A DNA stretch of 64,000 bases from Anaerolineae bacterium (GCA_025055175.1 JANWYT010000006.1:1-64000); one strand, 5' to 3'. Numbered from the stretch's first letter, positions 9,372 through 19,054 are shown. The notes: generated by a model not told the origin, from the sequence alone. Numbers and translations: made by a program.

Positions 9372-10373
9372 TCACTCACAGCTCACATCAGGCCAATCAT
9401 CAGGACGACCAGCGCGATACCAGGCTATCGTACGCGCTACGCCTTCAGCGAAGGGCGTCGGCACGAAGCCCAATTCGCGCTCCGCTTTCGCCGTCGTCAC
9501 CCACCAATCGTTGAAGACATAAGAACGCAGGTTGTAGGGGTAAAATGGCTCGCGATGAGTCAAGCGCGAAAAAGCTTCTAGTAAGCGCGAAAAGCCAACA
9601 CCAATGAATTTAGGTATGTTCAGACGTGGATAGCGCAGGTTGGCCTCGCGACAGATCATATCGAAGGCTTGGCGGTGCGTCAGACATTCGCCACAGATAT
9701 TGTAGGTTTCGCCGCTGCGTCCATGAGCCAGCGCCTTCAGGACTCCCTGGACAACATCACCTATGTAGGTCGGGAAGATGACGTAGCGGCCACCGTCCAT
9801 CTGCATAATGATCCCACGCATCGGATCGGTAAAGAAGAGGCGATTGAAGGCATAGTCGCCCATCGGCCCATAGAACGCCCCAGGTCGCACAATCACCGCG
9901 TCTAAGATGCCGCGTTCGTGAGCCTGACGGATCACTTGCTCAGCTTGGAGTTTGCTGCGCTGGTAAGCGTCCATTGGTCGCGTGGGATGATCTTCATCGA
10001 TTACCAGGCCGGCAGTCGGCTCACCCACAACGGCAATCGTTGAAACGTAAACAAAGCGCTTGACGTTGGCGCGCTCCGCGCCTTCGATGAGATGACGCGT
10101 GCCGTCTACGTTAGTCGCAATAAACTCGCGTTCCTCGCCCCACAGGCTGAAAAGCGCTGCCGCGTGGATGACTGCATCGCACCCCCGCAAAGCTGCGCTC
10201 AGGTCTGCTTCTAGGCGCAAGTCGCCCGCCACTACGTCCACATTGGGGTAGCGAGCCAACCAGACATGCTCCTGAGGTCGGCGCGTGAGGACGCGCACGC
10301 GTCGGCCCTGACGACACAGCGCTGCCAGTAAATGCCGTCCCAAGAACCCTGTGCCACCCGTGACGAAGATCAT
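9372..10373 (-). CDS. NAD(P)-dependent extended SDR, epimerase/dehydratase family
   Basis: The 333-residue protein opens with the Rossmann motif VTGGTGFLGRH and has the catalytic Tyr and Lys in YQRSK. The overall form matches extended SDRs such as dihydroflavonol-reductase-like or HpnA-like sugar or sterol oxidoreductases. The substrate is unknown. The ATG at 10373 is preferred because it gives the short N-terminus usual before the glycine motif and leaves a one-base gap to the gene upstream; an ATG at 10391 is possible and would overlap that gene. It is the last gene of a three-gene set with the AAA+ ATPase. Confidence 0.8.
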   Translation of the reverse strand: MIFVTGGTGFLGRHLLAALCRQGRRVRVLTRRPQEHVWLARYPNVDVVAGDLRLEADLSAALRGCDAVIHAAALFSLWGEEREFIATNVDGTRHLIEGAERANVKRFVYVSTIAVVGEPTAGLVIDEDHPTRPMDAYQRSKLQAEQVIRQAHERGILDAVIVRPGAFYGPMGDYAFNRLFFTDPMRGIIMQMDGGRYVIFPTYIGDVVQGVLKALAHGRSGETYNICGECLTHRQAFDMICREANLRYPRLNIPKFIGVGFSRLLEAFSRLTHREPFYPYNLRSYVFNDWWVTTAKAERELGFVPTPFAEGVARTIAWYRAGRPDDWPDVSCE

Positions 10374-10374
10374 C

Positions 10375-10758
10375 TCAGGCTGGCAGATCATGATTATATT
10401 GGGTCTGGTAGAACTCCATCAGCACCTGGCGCAACCTCATCATTGAAAACGGCCGTTCAACTTGGATCATGCCGACCCAAGCCACCTCACGATTATCTGT
10501 AAGGATCATCTTAGGAATGTTAGATAACTCAGCTATTTCGCGCAAGGCATTGATAACAGGCCAGGGGTTGTGATCGAAATGCGTGTCGAAGATGAGCAAA
10601 TCGCAGGGTCGATGATCCTCTAATAGCACGATCACCTGCTGGGAGCTGTAAGCTTGATGAACCTCTAGCGCCATCTCCTGGAGCAACTCCGTGACGGCTT
10701 GGCGTTCGGCTTCATCATGTAGCGCCACTACCACACGGCGCGTTGCTCCCTGGGTCAT
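10375..10758 (-). CDS. Stand-alone response-regulator receiver-like protein
   Basis: The 127-residue protein folds like a single receiver domain: a beta-strand VVVALHDE with acidic residues at its end, the phospho-acceptor candidate Asp58 in LLIFDTHF, and a terminal block VERPFSMMRL. The invariant Lys before the cis-proline of receivers is Arg102 here, so phosphorylation may be altered or absent. There is no output domain. It lies 7 bases behind the AAA+ ATPase and 1 base before the SDR, so it probably works with the ATPase. The open frame extends to 10803, overlapping the ATPase gene, but the ATG at 10758 fits the domain. Confidence 0.65.
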   Translation of the reverse strand: MTQGATRRVVVALHDEAERQAVTELLQEMALEVHQAYSSQQVIVLLEDHRPCDLLIFDTHFDHNPWPVINALREIAELSNIPKMILTDNREVAWVGMIQVERPFSMMRLRQVLMEFYQTQYNHDLPA

Positions 10759-10765
10759 ATCAGGA

Positions 10766-12166
10766 CTACAATTCCACGAAGTACGAAGCCGCCGCACGAT
10801 CAATCAACTCTCGGTTGGCCATTGTAGCCGGTATGCCCATGTAGCGGGCAATGTCCTGCATTTGCGACAGAATATCGCGCGGATGGACAAAGCGATAGTC
10901 GCGAGCGAACTTGTCGTACCAAGCCTTGATGAGATATTGATAACCGCGCTCATCGAAAGGCACTTTCTTGATGCGACACATCAGCTCAAACAATTCGCGG
11001 AACTGCTCTGCTGTCGGGTTATCAACCAAGATTTTGTACTTGATGCGCCGCAGGAAGGCGTCGTCCACCAGGTCTTTGGGATCCATGTTGGTGGAGAAGA
11101 TAATCATCACTGTGAAGGGCATCTCTATCTTGCGGCCATTATTCAGCGTCAGGAAGTCGTACTTCTTCTCCAACGGCACGATCCAGCGGTTCAGCAGGTT
11201 AATTGGCGACACTTGCTGGCGACCAAAGTCGTCGATGAGGAACATGCCGCCGTTGGCCTTCACCTGGTAGGGGGCTTCATAGAATTTGTTGATGGGATCG
11301 TAGGTGAGGTCGAGGCTCTCCATCGTTAGCTCGCCACCGACGATGATGATAGGCCGTTTGATCTTCACCCAGCGCGGATCAGAGACCAAGCCTGTCCCGT
11401 ACTTCACAGGAGCGTGGTCTTCAGCCAACTGGTGATTGACGTAGTCGTACATTTGAATCACCTGGCCATCGACATCAATGGCATAGGGAATCCACATATC
11501 GTCGCCCAAGATGACGCGCCCAATCGCCTCGCTCAGAGTCGTCTTGCCGTTCCCAGGTGGCCCATACAAGAAGATCGACGTACCGCTGTTGGCAGCCGGG
11601 CCGATGATGTCTAGCATTTCTTTGGAAACAATCAGGTTCTCCAGCACCTTCTTCATATCCGCTTCGCGGATGGTGCGCTTGTTTTGATTCTGGATTTTGA
11701 CCGAGTTGACGTAATCCTGGAGCGGCACAGGAGCAGGGCCGGCGTAGGTTGTACGCTCTAACGCTTCCATCGCGCGTTCCAAGCCTTTGCCTGTGATTTG
11801 ATAACGGAAAGTCACCTCGCCTAGGCCACCGCCGCCAGTTACTTCTATCATTTTCTCACGTTTGAGGAATTCAACGACGCCTTCAAGGACACCGCTGAAA
11901 GGCAGACGCATGACATCAGCGATCTGATGACCGATCAGATCACCACGAAAATATAGGATTTTCAGGATGTGATCGGAGACCTGTAGCTTGCTGAGGCCTG
12001 TGTCTTCCAACGATTTGAGCGGCGGTGGCGTCCAGGCTTGGGTTTCCACTTCACCGCCGCTCCCTTGTTGGTCTGGAGCAGCCGAAGGTCGAGGCTTGCC
12101 AGCTTCGCTGGGCTTCGTCTCCGGTGTCTGATTGCCTACGCTCTTGAGCGGTCTAAGATTACCCAT
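10766..12166 (-). CDS. AAA+ ATPase with N-terminal winged-helix domain
   Basis: The 466-residue protein has a Pro/Ser-rich low-complexity head (1-50), a helical winged-helix-like region (about 60-140), then an AAA+ core with Walker A GPPGNGKTT (202-210) and Walker B GGMFLIDDFG (306-314). A sensor stretch IIFSTNMDP and an LRRIKYK arginine block follow. The layout resembles DNA-binding or remodelling ATPases rather than MoxR, but its target is unknown. The ATG at 12166 is used because GGTGGAG precedes it; the frame also has a GTG at 12178. The receiver-like gene follows at 7 bases. Confidence 0.75.
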   Translation of the reverse strand: MGNLRPLKSVGNQTPETKPSEAGKPRPSAAPDQQGSGGEVETQAWTPPPLKSLEDTGLSKLQVSDHILKILYFRGDLIGHQIADVMRLPFSGVLEGVVEFLKREKMIEVTGGGGLGEVTFRYQITGKGLERAMEALERTTYAGPAPVPLQDYVNSVKIQNQNKRTIREADMKKVLENLIVSKEMLDIIGPAANSGTSIFLYGPPGNGKTTLSEAIGRVILGDDMWIPYAIDVDGQVIQMYDYVNHQLAEDHAPVKYGTGLVSDPRWVKIKRPIIIVGGELTMESLDLTYDPINKFYEAPYQVKANGGMFLIDDFGRQQVSPINLLNRWIVPLEKKYDFLTLNNGRKIEMPFTVMIIFSTNMDPKDLVDDAFLRRIKYKILVDNPTAEQFRELFELMCRIKKVPFDERGYQYLIKAWYDKFARDYRFVHPRDILSQMQDIARYMGIPATMANRELIDRAAASYFVEL

Positions 12167-12264
12167 CGTCTTCTCCACCTACGACTCATTGTAGACTGCA
12201 CTAAAGAGTCATCATAACATGTTTTGTCTCAGCACACGGTTAGCTTTTTGGTACGTGGTTCGTC

Positions 12265-12294
12265 TTGTCTGCTAACCTCGTGCGGAATTATGAT
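12265..12294 (+). promoter_or_regulatory. Probable promoter for metallo-hydrolase gene
   Basis: TTGTCT at 12265-12270 and TATGAT at 12289-12294 are separated by 18 bases. Transcription would start near 12301 and give a leader of about 46 bases. Confidence 0.45.
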
Positions 12295-12346
12295 ATGGTT
12301 TCTATTCACTCTAAACGTTCATCCCAATTTGTGAGGCTGAATAGAT

Positions 12347-12979
12347 ATGATTCACGACATTCAATGGTTGGGTCACAGCAGCTTCATCCTCAGAACTTCA
12401 CCTAGCATAGCCCTGAGTCCCTGGCGAATTGCTGAGCGTGGGCCAGCGGACTTCATCCTAATAGGCCATGAACACTATGACCACTTTTCGCCCCCAGACA
12501 TCCAAAAGCTGCGCGGCCCGCGCACGCGGATCGTTGCCAATGAGCGCATTGCTCAGTTGATGGATGGGGTCACTGTTTTGCGTCCCTGGCAAAGCCTGGC
12601 CTTCAATACCTGTCGCATTACAGCTGTTCCCGCCTATTCCCCGAACGATCCACGCCATCCCCAAGAACGCGGCGATCTGGGCTTCCTCATCTCTCTGGAC
12701 GATTACGATCTGTACTACGCTGGCGATACCGATCTTATCCCAGAGATGAGCCGCCTGCACCCTGATGTTGTCATCCTGCCTATCGACGACAACGGCACGC
12801 TGTCCGTTGAGCGCGCTGCTCAGGCTGTCAGCGTTCTGCGCCCAAGCATTGTCATCCCGTGCAACTGGGCCAACAGTGGTCGCGTCAATCTCAGCGACGC
12901 ACTGCGCTTGCAGCGACTGGTCGCAGAGCAGGCTAAAGTCATCTTCCCCCAGCACAACCAACTCATCACCACCCACTGA
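12347..12979 (+). CDS. MBL-fold metallo-hydrolase (UlaG-like)
   Basis: The 210-residue protein shows the metallo-beta-lactamase-fold signature GHEHYDH, a second metal site near YYAGDTD, and an HNQ block near the C-terminus. It belongs to the small UlaG/YcfI-like group of hydrolases, whose natural substrates are mostly unknown. GAGG lies about 10 bases before the ATG. It is a lone gene, convergent with clpX and sharing a terminator hairpin with it. Confidence 0.85.
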   Translation: MIHDIQWLGHSSFILRTSPSIALSPWRIAERGPADFILIGHEHYDHFSPPDIQKLRGPRTRIVANERIAQLMDGVTVLRPWQSLAFNTCRITAVPAYSPNDPRHPQERGDLGFLISLDDYDLYYAGDTDLIPEMSRLHPDVVILPIDDNGTLSVERAAQAVSVLRPSIVIPCNWANSGRVNLSDALRLQRLVAEQAKVIFPQHNQLITTH

Positions 12980-12985
12980 CAAATC

Positions 12986-13010
12986 AAAAAAGGCGCTCAG
13001 TCGCGCCTTT
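12986..13010. terminator. Shared terminator between metallo-hydrolase and clpX
   Basis: An 8-bp stem (12989-12996 with 13003-13010) closes a 6-base loop. On the minus strand it is followed by T residues, giving a good terminator for clpX. The plus-strand side ends in TTT, so it may also serve the metallo-hydrolase gene. Confidence 0.75.
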
Positions 13011-13040
13011 ATGGTCTGGTGTTGTCGCGAGCGCGTCTCG

Positions 13041-14330
13041 TCATGCAGCTGGCTTGACCGAACCGTTATCTGACCATGCCAAAGCATGACCCTCAGCGTC
13101 GTAAATACTAGGAGGCACTAGCCCTTTGATCGCGTCTGAGGTGATGACGACTCGGCGGATGTGGCTGCGGCTCGGCACTTCAAACATTACGTCTAGCAAG
13201 CACTTCTCGATGATACTGCGCAAGCCGCGCGCACCTGTGCCGCGCTCTAGCGCCATCTCAGCAGCTTGCCGCAGAGCGCTCGGCTCAAATTCAAGCTTCA
13301 CGCCGTCCAGCTCTAGCAGGTGCTGATATTGCTTAGTGAGAGCGTTCTTCGGCTCAACCAAAATGCGCATGAGAGCTTCAACGTCCAGCGGCTCGACGCT
13401 CAGGACTACCGGCAGCCGCCCCACCAGCTCTGGAATCAGACCATGCTGGATCAGGTCTTCTGGGCTGACCTTCTTGAGCAGGGCTGCTTTGTCGCGCTCG
13501 CTGCGCTCCTTGCTGCCAAAGCCTAGTGCACCCTTCACCCCTACACGCCGCGCGATGATGTCATCAATGCCATCAAACATGCCGCCGCAGATGAACAGGA
13601 TGTTGCTGGTGTTGATCTGCAAAAATTCTTGGTGTGGGTGCTTGCGTCCACCCTGGGGTGGAACGTTGGAGATAGTGCCCTCGACGATCTTGAGCAGAGC
13701 TTGCTGCACCCCTTCACCACTCACGTCGCGAGTGATGGAGGGATTGTCTGCCGACTTCCGCGCAATCTTATCGATCTCGTCGATGTAGATAATTCCGCGT
13801 TCTGCGCGGGCAATGTCGCCATCCGCTGCCTGGATCAACCGAAGCAGGATGTTCTCCACATCCTCGCCCACGTAGCCAGCTTCGGTGAGCGTCGTCGCAT
13901 CAGCGATGCAGAAAGGCACGTCCAGGATGCGCGCTAGGGTCTGTGCCAGCAAGGTCTTACCACTGCCTGTTGGGCCGAGGATAAGGATGTTGCTCTTCTC
14001 CAGTTCAACGTCGTTTGGCCCACGACGTGTCTGAGACTGTATGCGCTTGTAATGGTTATAGACAGCTACGCTCAGCACGCGCTTGGCGTATTCCTGTCCT
14101 ACGACGTACTCGTCAAGGTGCTGCATAATCTCTCGCGGAGAGAGCAGACGCCCCAAACTAAATTCTGTCCGAGGCTGGTCTTCGTAGTCCTCGTCGTGGA
14201 GCAAGTTGTGGCACAGCTCCACGCAAAAGTTGCAGATGAAGACGCCCTCTGGCCCGGCAATCAGTCGGTCAACGTCTTCGTGAAGGCGACCACAGAATGA
14301 GCAGCGGTGCGCACCGTGTAAGTAGCTCAC
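13041..14330 (-). CDS. clpX: ATP-dependent Clp protease ATP-binding subunit ClpX
   Basis: The 429-residue protein has an N-terminal zinc-binding domain with the CxxC pairs at CSFC and CNFC, then an AAA+ core with Walker A GPTGSGKT and Walker [12 protein letters not shown]. The pore loop region GYVGEDVE is present. ClpX unfolds tagged proteins and feeds them to ClpP. Start is GTG, overlapping the clpP stop as GTGA, with GAGG about 10 bases upstream. Order tig-clpP-clpX is the conserved protein-quality-control operon. Confidence 0.97.
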   Translation of the reverse strand: MSYLHGAHRCSFCGRLHEDVDRLIAGPEGVFICNFCVELCHNLLHDEDYEDQPRTEFSLGRLLSPREIMQHLDEYVVGQEYAKRVLSVAVYNHYKRIQSQTRRGPNDVELEKSNILILGPTGSGKTLLAQTLARILDVPFCIADATTLTEAGYVGEDVENILLRLIQAADGDIARAERGIIYIDEIDKIARKSADNPSITRDVSGEGVQQALLKIVEGTISNVPPQGGRKHPHQEFLQINTSNILFICGGMFDGIDDIIARRVGVKGALGFGSKERSERDKAALLKKVSPEDLIQHGLIPELVGRLPVVLSVEPLDVEALMRILVEPKNALTKQYQHLLELDGVKLEFEPSALRQAAEMALERGTGARGLRSIIEKCLLDVMFEVPSRSHIRRVVITSDAIKGLVPPSIYDAEGHALAWSDNGSVKPAA

Positions 14331-14938
14331 GATGGCTTGGCCTCTTTGTTCACCTGCAAAACCGCGTCGATCAGGCCGTACTCAACAGCTTCTTCAGCGG
14401 TCTTGTAAATGTCGCGGTCTGTGTCGCGCTCAATTGTAGCGTAATCTTGGCCTGTGTGCTTGACGAGGATGTTGTTCAGGCGCGTCTTCAGGCGCACAAT
14501 CTCGTTGGCCTGGATGACAATATCGGAAGCCTGGCCCTGCGCGCCGCCCAGCGGTTGGTGCATGTGGATGGTGGCATTGGGTAGAGCCAAGCGTAACGTC
14601 GGATCACCAGCCGTCAGCAACACCGTGCCAAAGCTGGCCGCGAGGCCTACCGCTACTGTACTCACCGGCGCGTTAATCTGCTGCATAGCATCATAGATAG
14701 CCAGGCCAGCATAGACGACGCCACCTGGCGAATTGATGTACATCTGGATACGACGATCCGGGTCTTCACGATCCAAGAACAGCAGCTGCGCTACCGTCAG
14801 GTTAGCCACCTGATCGTTGATCCCCGTTCCTACGAAGACAATACGCTCTTTCAGTAGCAGTGAATAGATGTCGTAAGCACGTTCACCACGACTGCCCTGC
14901 TCAATCACCATCGGTATGACACTGTATGGCAACATCAT
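14327..14938 (-). CDS. clpP: ATP-dependent Clp protease proteolytic subunit ClpP
   Basis: The 203-residue serine peptidase has the catalytic Ser in AASFG, His in HMHQP and Asp in DTDRD. It forms the tetradecameric chamber loaded by ClpX. The ATG at 14938 is used because AAAGGA lies 6-7 bases upstream and the protein then starts at the usual ClpP N-terminus (VIPMVIEQ follows). The open frame extends to 15022 and an ATG at 14986 would overlap the tig stop, but it lacks a ribosome-binding site. Confidence 0.95.
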   Translation of the reverse strand: MMLPYSVIPMVIEQGSRGERAYDIYSLLLKERIVFVGTGINDQVANLTVAQLLFLDREDPDRRIQMYINSPGGVVYAGLAIYDAMQQINAPVSTVAVGLAASFGTVLLTAGDPTLRLALPNATIHMHQPLGGAQGQASDIVIQANEIVRLKTRLNNILVKHTGQDYATIERDTDRDIYKTAEEAVEYGLIDAVLQVNKEAKPS

Positions 14939-14978
14939 CCATCGTCCTTTGCTATCTGTGTGTGCCTTGCTCGTGGAA

Positions 14979-16409
14979 CTACTCATCAGAAGGAGTCTGC
15001 CGCACTTCGCCTTCTGCCACAACAGGATCGGGCGTCGGCGCTTCGGAGGTATTCAGCACAGGTAAACTTGCGCCCCTACCCAGAGCTACTAAATGGAACA
15101 TCACGCGGTTCATCAGCAGATAGTTGGCTACATTGGCGCGCTGTTCGCCTTTGAAGCGACGGCGGTCTTTGACGCTCACATTCATTCGCGCAACGGATGC
15201 GTCCAGCACTGCGTCTACCTCGTGCATATAGAGCTTAATCTGCTCGCGCTCCACCAATTCACTCATCACCAGCGACCGAACGACCCAAGCCTCGGCGTCG
15301 GCGCGCATCTGCTCGCGCATGCTGTCCTGATTTGTGCCAGTGATCTTGTAGTATTCGTTCAAATCGAGGCGATAGTCTCGCTTGAAGCGTTCCTCTGTAT
15401 CACGAAGCATTTCATCGATTCGAGCTTCTACCATGCGTGGAGGATACTTAACCCTAGCCTGGGCCATGATCTGTTCGAAGACGCGCTCGCCATAGCTCTT
15501 GTCATAGTCCTCAGCGCTCTGGGCTTCCATGTTAAGGCGCACGCGCTCGCGCAGCTGCTCCATCGTCAAGGGGCTACCCTCGTCCTGCGTCAGCTTGGCC
15601 GCAAATTCATCGTCGAGCGTCGGCAGCACGACTTTCTCCACCGCCTTCGCTGTGACCTCAAAATGTACGGTACGACCACGAATTTTTTCGGCAAAGCCCT
15701 CGTCATTTGGGATGTTCAAATCGAACTCCCGCGTCTCACCGACCTGCACGCCGAGCATGGCTGCCGCAAAACCAGGTAAGATTGGCTTGTTCTCAAGGTT
15801 CAGGTCAATTTTAGCGTTATGTTGATGAAAGAAGGGATCGCCGCGATAGACTTTTTCTGCATTGCGTTCAGCGCCCTCCGCCAACTCATCGCCATCCACG
15901 AAGACAGCGTGAATATCAGCCGTCAGACGGTCTCCTTCTTCAGCTGCCCCTTCGCGCGCTTCCACTTGAGCGTGTTGCCTCTGGAGCGTCTTGAACACGT
16001 TCTCAACGTCTTCATCGCTCACGGTCGGAGGCTCGTATGGCACGCGCACTGCACGGTAATCGCCCAACTCAACTTCGGGTTGCAGCGAGACGCTGTAGAC
16101 GAAGGTCAGGGGATCGTAGCTGATGTTTTCGACAGAGCCAGGCCCATAAGTCTTGATGTCGAGTTCTTGGATGACCTGCCCATAGATTTCGTTGCTCAGC
16201 AGCTCAACCGCTTCTTCCAGGATGGTCGCTTCGCCTAGATATTTGGTAATGACGTTGTAAGGGGCTTTGCCCTGGCGAAAACCGGGAATCTTAAGCCGGT
16301 TAGCTAGCTTTTTTGCTGCGTTGGCTTTGGCGACCTCCAAGCGCTCAGCAGGCACTTCGACTACCAAGCGCAGTGTATGGTTCTCTTGAGGTTCTGTCTG
16401 GATGTTCAC
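14979..16409 (-). CDS. tig: Trigger factor (ribosome-associated chaperone and peptidyl-prolyl isomerase)
   Basis: The 476-residue protein has the ribosome-binding N-domain with the signature [11 protein letters not shown], a central FKBP-type isomerase domain (about 150-260, GDRLTADI to VTAK), and a long helical C-domain. Trigger factor meets nascent chains at the exit tunnel. It heads the tig-clpP-clpX operon. The C-terminal tail is short and acidic ([10 protein letters not shown]). A TGATATAAT element lies 30 bases upstream. Confidence 0.95.
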   Translation of the reverse strand: MNIQTEPQENHTLRLVVEVPAERLEVAKANAAKKLANRLKIPGFRQGKAPYNVITKYLGEATILEEAVELLSNEIYGQVIQELDIKTYGPGSVENISYDPLTFVYSVSLQPEVELGDYRAVRVPYEPPTVSDEDVENVFKTLQRQHAQVEAREGAAEEGDRLTADIHAVFVDGDELAEGAERNAEKVYRGDPFFHQHNAKIDLNLENKPILPGFAAAMLGVQVGETREFDLNIPNDEGFAEKIRGRTVHFEVTAKAVEKVVLPTLDDEFAAKLTQDEGSPLTMEQLRERVRLNMEAQSAEDYDKSYGERVFEQIMAQARVKYPPRMVEARIDEMLRDTEERFKRDYRLDLNEYYKITGTNQDSMREQMRADAEAWVVRSLVMSELVEREQIKLYMHEVDAVLDASVARMNVSVKDRRRFKGEQRANVANYLLMNRVMFHLVALGRGASLPVLNTSEAPTPDPVVAEGEVRQTPSDE

Positions 16410-16438
16410 TGGGGTTGTTCCTCGCGGTGACTAGCCAA

Positions 16439-16447
16439 ATTATATCA
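16439..16447 (-). promoter_or_regulatory. Extended -10 promoter for tig-clpP-clpX
   Basis: The minus strand reads TGATATAAT, a perfect extended -10 of the TGnTATAAT form, about 30 bases before the tig start. The -35 match is weak. Confidence 0.55.
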
Positions 16448-16506
16448 GTCTTATGACGCAGGAAGGCATAAAATCTTTATCAGAATTTCGCCTCGCGAAA
16501 ACGAAA

Positions 16507-16521
16507 GGCGCTTGGCGCGCC
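16507..16521 (-). terminator. Possible terminator after tRNA-Leu
   Basis: On the minus strand, GGCGC and GCGCC form a 5-bp stem around a 5-base loop, followed by TTTCGTTTT. The stem is short. Confidence 0.45.
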
Positions 16522-16547
16522 CTGTCTTCGACACTTGCTGGCTTCGT

Positions 16548-16629
16548 TGGGGAAGGAGGGACTCGAACCCTCACCTCGTAAAAGACATGATCCTAAGTCA
16601 TGCGCGTCTGCCAATTTCGCCACTTCCCC
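16548..16629 (-). tRNA. tRNA-Leu (anticodon TAG)
   Basis: The minus strand folds into a full class II cloverleaf: acceptor GGGGAAG pairing with CTTCCCC, a D-arm with AAATTGGCAGA, an anticodon stem CATGA/TCATG around loop CTTAGGA (anticodon TAG, reading CUN leucine codons), a long variable arm and a T-arm GAGGG-TTCGAGT-CCCTC. The 3' CCA is not encoded. A strong promoter lies 10-20 bases upstream. Confidence 0.95.
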
Positions 16630-16645
16630 GCGAAACTGGAGGCAC

Positions 16646-16674
16646 ATTATACGCCCAGCCTCACTGAATTTCAA
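16646..16674 (-). promoter_or_regulatory. Strong promoter for tRNA-Leu
   Basis: On the minus strand TTGAAA (16669-16674) and TATAAT (16646-16651) are spaced 17 bases. Transcription would start about 10 bases before the mature tRNA. The -35 lies just inside the upstream regulator's last codons. Confidence 0.75.
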
Positions 16675-17260
16675 TCCGCGACACCTGAGTCACGTCAGTG
16701 TTGCTCACCTGGGACAGAATGTTGGTCATAACCAGCTGTGCGAAGCGGAAGACAATCTGCATCTGAGCCATGCGCTCAATGTAAACTTGAGCTGTCGCCT
16801 GATCTTCAGCGCTCATCTCAGCCATGCACTGCATAAGGCGCGCGCCATTCTCTTCCATGACCGTAATTGCACGTTCCACGTCCCTCATTTCGCGGCCACT
16901 GAGGATGTTGGTGATGATTTGCCAGAAATTGGTCTCGGCTTCATAAAACTTGCGCCGTCCACCACGACCACGCACCCATACCTGTCGCACCATGCCTAGT
17001 AGCTCCAACGAGCGCATGTTCATGCTCACGCTGGCTTTAGAGATGTCCAGGCGCTCCATGAGTTCATCTAGGGACAGAGGGCCGTTGTGCATGAGCAACG
17101 TGCCATAGAGCTGGCCCATCACCTTGCTGAAGCCGAAATAATCCGCCAATTGACCCAGGCCATCCAACATGCTGTCGTGGACGCTGCGCAAAGCCGGATG
17201 CTGAGCTACGTTCGACTTGCTTCCCTGTGCGTGACGCTTACCTCGATGTTCTTCAACCAT
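16661..17260 (-). CDS. GbsR/MarR-family transcriptional regulator
   Basis: The 199-residue protein has a winged helix-turn-helix (about 60-125: PLSLDELMERLDISKASVS then MNMRSLELLGMV), with a basic wing KVWVRGRGGRRKF-like segment. A helical C-terminal region suggests dimerization. GbsR-type regulators often control transport or osmolyte genes. It is the last gene of the export operon that begins at 24.16 kb and may regulate it. The ATG at 17260 has AGAGG about 10 bases upstream; longer starts at 17269 and 17287 are less well placed. Confidence 0.75.
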   Translation of the reverse strand: MVEEHRGKRHAQGSKSNVAQHPALRSVHDSMLDGLGQLADYFGFSKVMGQLYGTLLMHNGPLSLDELMERLDISKASVSMNMRSLELLGMVRQVWVRGRGGRRKFYEAETNFWQIITNILSGREMRDVERAITVMEENGARLMQCMAEMSAEDQATAQVYIERMAQMQIVFRFAQLVMTNILSQVSNTDVTQVSRIEIQ

Positions 17261-17273
17261 AGTCCACATACCT

Positions 17274-17783
17274 CTAAATCTCTGCATTGACTTCTACAAA
17301 AGCAACCGCTAAACCCATCATCGCTTCGCCTATCCGCTTGACCAGGAGCTGGCGCGCGCGCTCGGCTTCATCAAAATCGCTGAAAGCAATACCATCCTTG
17401 CCACGAATGACCACGTGATCCTCTCTCACCAGCACAGCATACCGATCTAGCAACCCTGCCTCTCTTAACAACCGCACAATCCGTTGGAGTTCCTGCTTGG
17501 GCTGGAGGGTGTGCAGATAAAAAGAACGACCTCGCTCTTTGGGCAGCGTTGGAGAAGGCGAAAGGTACACCAGCCCTGCGTCATATTCGACGACGCAGCC
17601 GGCCGCCTTAAGTTGGGCTAGCTCATAATCGCGGATAGCGCTGCCGTAGTCTTCGCCGTTGTAAGCGTAGTATTTACCCGTCATCAAATCCTGGATACGA
17701 TTTTCTTCCCATTGAACGACGAACGCGCCATTCAGCAGCACAAAAACGCGGTGACGCGGCACAGGGATCGTATCAAGAGTCAT
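17274..17783 (-). CDS. Hypothetical protein in the export operon
   Basis: I do not recognise this 169-residue protein. It has no signal peptide or membrane span. The N-terminal half (RVFVLLNGAFVVQW, then YYAYNGEDYGSAIRDYELAQL) and the C-terminal half (FYLHTLQPKQELQRIVR) look like a mixed alpha/beta cytoplasmic fold. It sits 56 bases after the last permease and 13 bases before the GbsR-like gene, on the same strand, so it is probably part of the same unit. Function cannot be assigned. Confidence 0.6.
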   Translation of the reverse strand: MTLDTIPVPRHRVFVLLNGAFVVQWEENRIQDLMTGKYYAYNGEDYGSAIRDYELAQLKAAGCVVEYDAGLVYLSPSPTLPKERGRSFYLHTLQPKQELQRIVRLLREAGLLDRYAVLVREDHVVIRGKDGIAFSDFDEAERARQLLVKRIGEAMMGLAVAFVEVNAEI

Positions 17784-17839
17784 CAGACTGCGTTCTCCAC
17801 GTTTTGATCGTTTTACACGCGCTTAATCTTACAATGGTC

Positions 17840-19054
17840 TCACTCATAGCGCAACGCATCAATCGGATTCAAGCTGGAGGCACGATTGGCTGGATAGACT
17901 CCTGCTAGCACCCCTACCAAGACCGAGATCACCGTCGCCAGCAGTATACTGGATGGCTGAAGGCTGATGTTCAGGTCTGGCACGACAGCGCCTACCGCCA
18001 GCGCTCCCAGGAAAGCTACTGCTACCCCCGCAGCGCCGCCCAACAGGCTGATGACCACCGCTTCTGTTAGGAATTGTAGCAGGATGACGCGCTTCTCCGC
18101 TCCCACGGCCTTGCGCAAACCTATCTCGCGCGTGCGCTCCGTCACCGTCACCAGCATGATGTTCATGATCCCAATCCCACCTACGACTAGCGAAATGCTC
18201 GCTAGCAGCACCAAGAAAATCGTCAGCAAGCTGGTGATGTTGCCCAGTGTGTTCAGAATTTCATCTTGGGTGAAGACGATGAAATCGTCCTCGTCGCGGA
18301 AGCTGATTTGGCGTTCCTGGCGCAGGGCAACGCGTATCTCGCGCACCACGTCAGCCACGCTCTCGCTGTCTTGGGCCTGCACCGTGATGAAGCTCACTGG
18401 TCTGTCTCCCGTGAGAATGCGCTCGCCGCTCAGGCGCGTCTGCGCTGTCGTAATAGGGACGATGACCCCATTCTGCGAGCCAAACGTCCCTGCGCCTTGT
18501 GGACTGAGGACGCCAATCACTGTGAAGCGCAGATCAGCAATCCGAATGTTCTGACCGATGGGGAAGACATCGGGGAACAGGTTATTGGCCAACTCCTGCT
18601 CAATCACTACCACGCGCGCGCTCGTCTCAAGCTCACGCTCATCGAAGAAGCGCCCTGCCGCCAGTCGTCGCGAGAACATAGCCAAGTAATCGGTTGTCAC
18701 ACCCTGTACTGTCCCGAACACTTCGCGGTTGTCGTACCTAATGCTGCGGTTGTTCAGGTTGCGCTGTGGCATGACTAAAGAGGCGGAAGGCACGAGGAAA
18801 GAATCGGCGATGGCGTTGGCATCAGCGCGCGTGAGCGTGGCGAAGCCACCGCGCCCGTTGGTTGAGCCGACGACGAACACCAAGTTCACGCCGACGCCGC
18901 TGAATTGCTGGCGCACAAAATTTTCAAAGGCCTGGCCTACCGAAACCAGGATGATGACCGCTGCCACACCAATCATGACTCCCAAGGCTGTCAAGCCTGT
19001 ACGTAGCTTGTTGCTGGACAGACTGACATAAGCCGTGCGCAGATTTTCGATCAT
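17840..19054 (-). CDS. ABC transporter permease, MacB/FtsX family (second copy)
   Basis: The 404-residue inner-membrane protein has a first transmembrane helix (about 20-45, LGVMIGVAAVIILVS), a large extracytoplasmic MacB-type domain, and three C-terminal helices of the FtsX fold with the conserved GGIGIMNIMLVTVTERTREIGLRKA block. This mechanotransmission class extrudes peptides, lipids or toxins. It follows a related permease by 17 bases; the two likely form a heterodimer with the single ATPase. Confidence 0.9.
   Translation of the reverse strand: MIENLRTAYVSLSSNKLRTGLTALGVMIGVAAVIILVSVGQAFENFVRQQFSGVGVNLVFVVGSTNGRGGFATLTRADANAIADSFLVPSASLVMPQRNLNNRSIRYDNREVFGTVQGVTTDYLAMFSRRLAAGRFFDERELETSARVVVIEQELANNLFPDVFPIGQNIRIADLRFTVIGVLSPQGAGTFGSQNGVIVPITTAQTRLSGERILTGDRPVSFITVQAQDSESVADVVREIRVALRQERQISFRDEDDFIVFTQDEILNTLGNITSLLTIFLVLLASISLVVGGIGIMNIMLVTVTERTREIGLRKAVGAEKRVILLQFLTEAVVISLLGGAAGVAVAFLGALAVGAVVPDLNISLQPSSILLATVISVLVGVLAGVYPANRASSLNPIDALRYE

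Noticed and set aside
15093-16238. Plus-strand open frames opposite trigger factor
   Set aside because: The opposite strand encodes a complete tig; the frames are codon-bias shadows.
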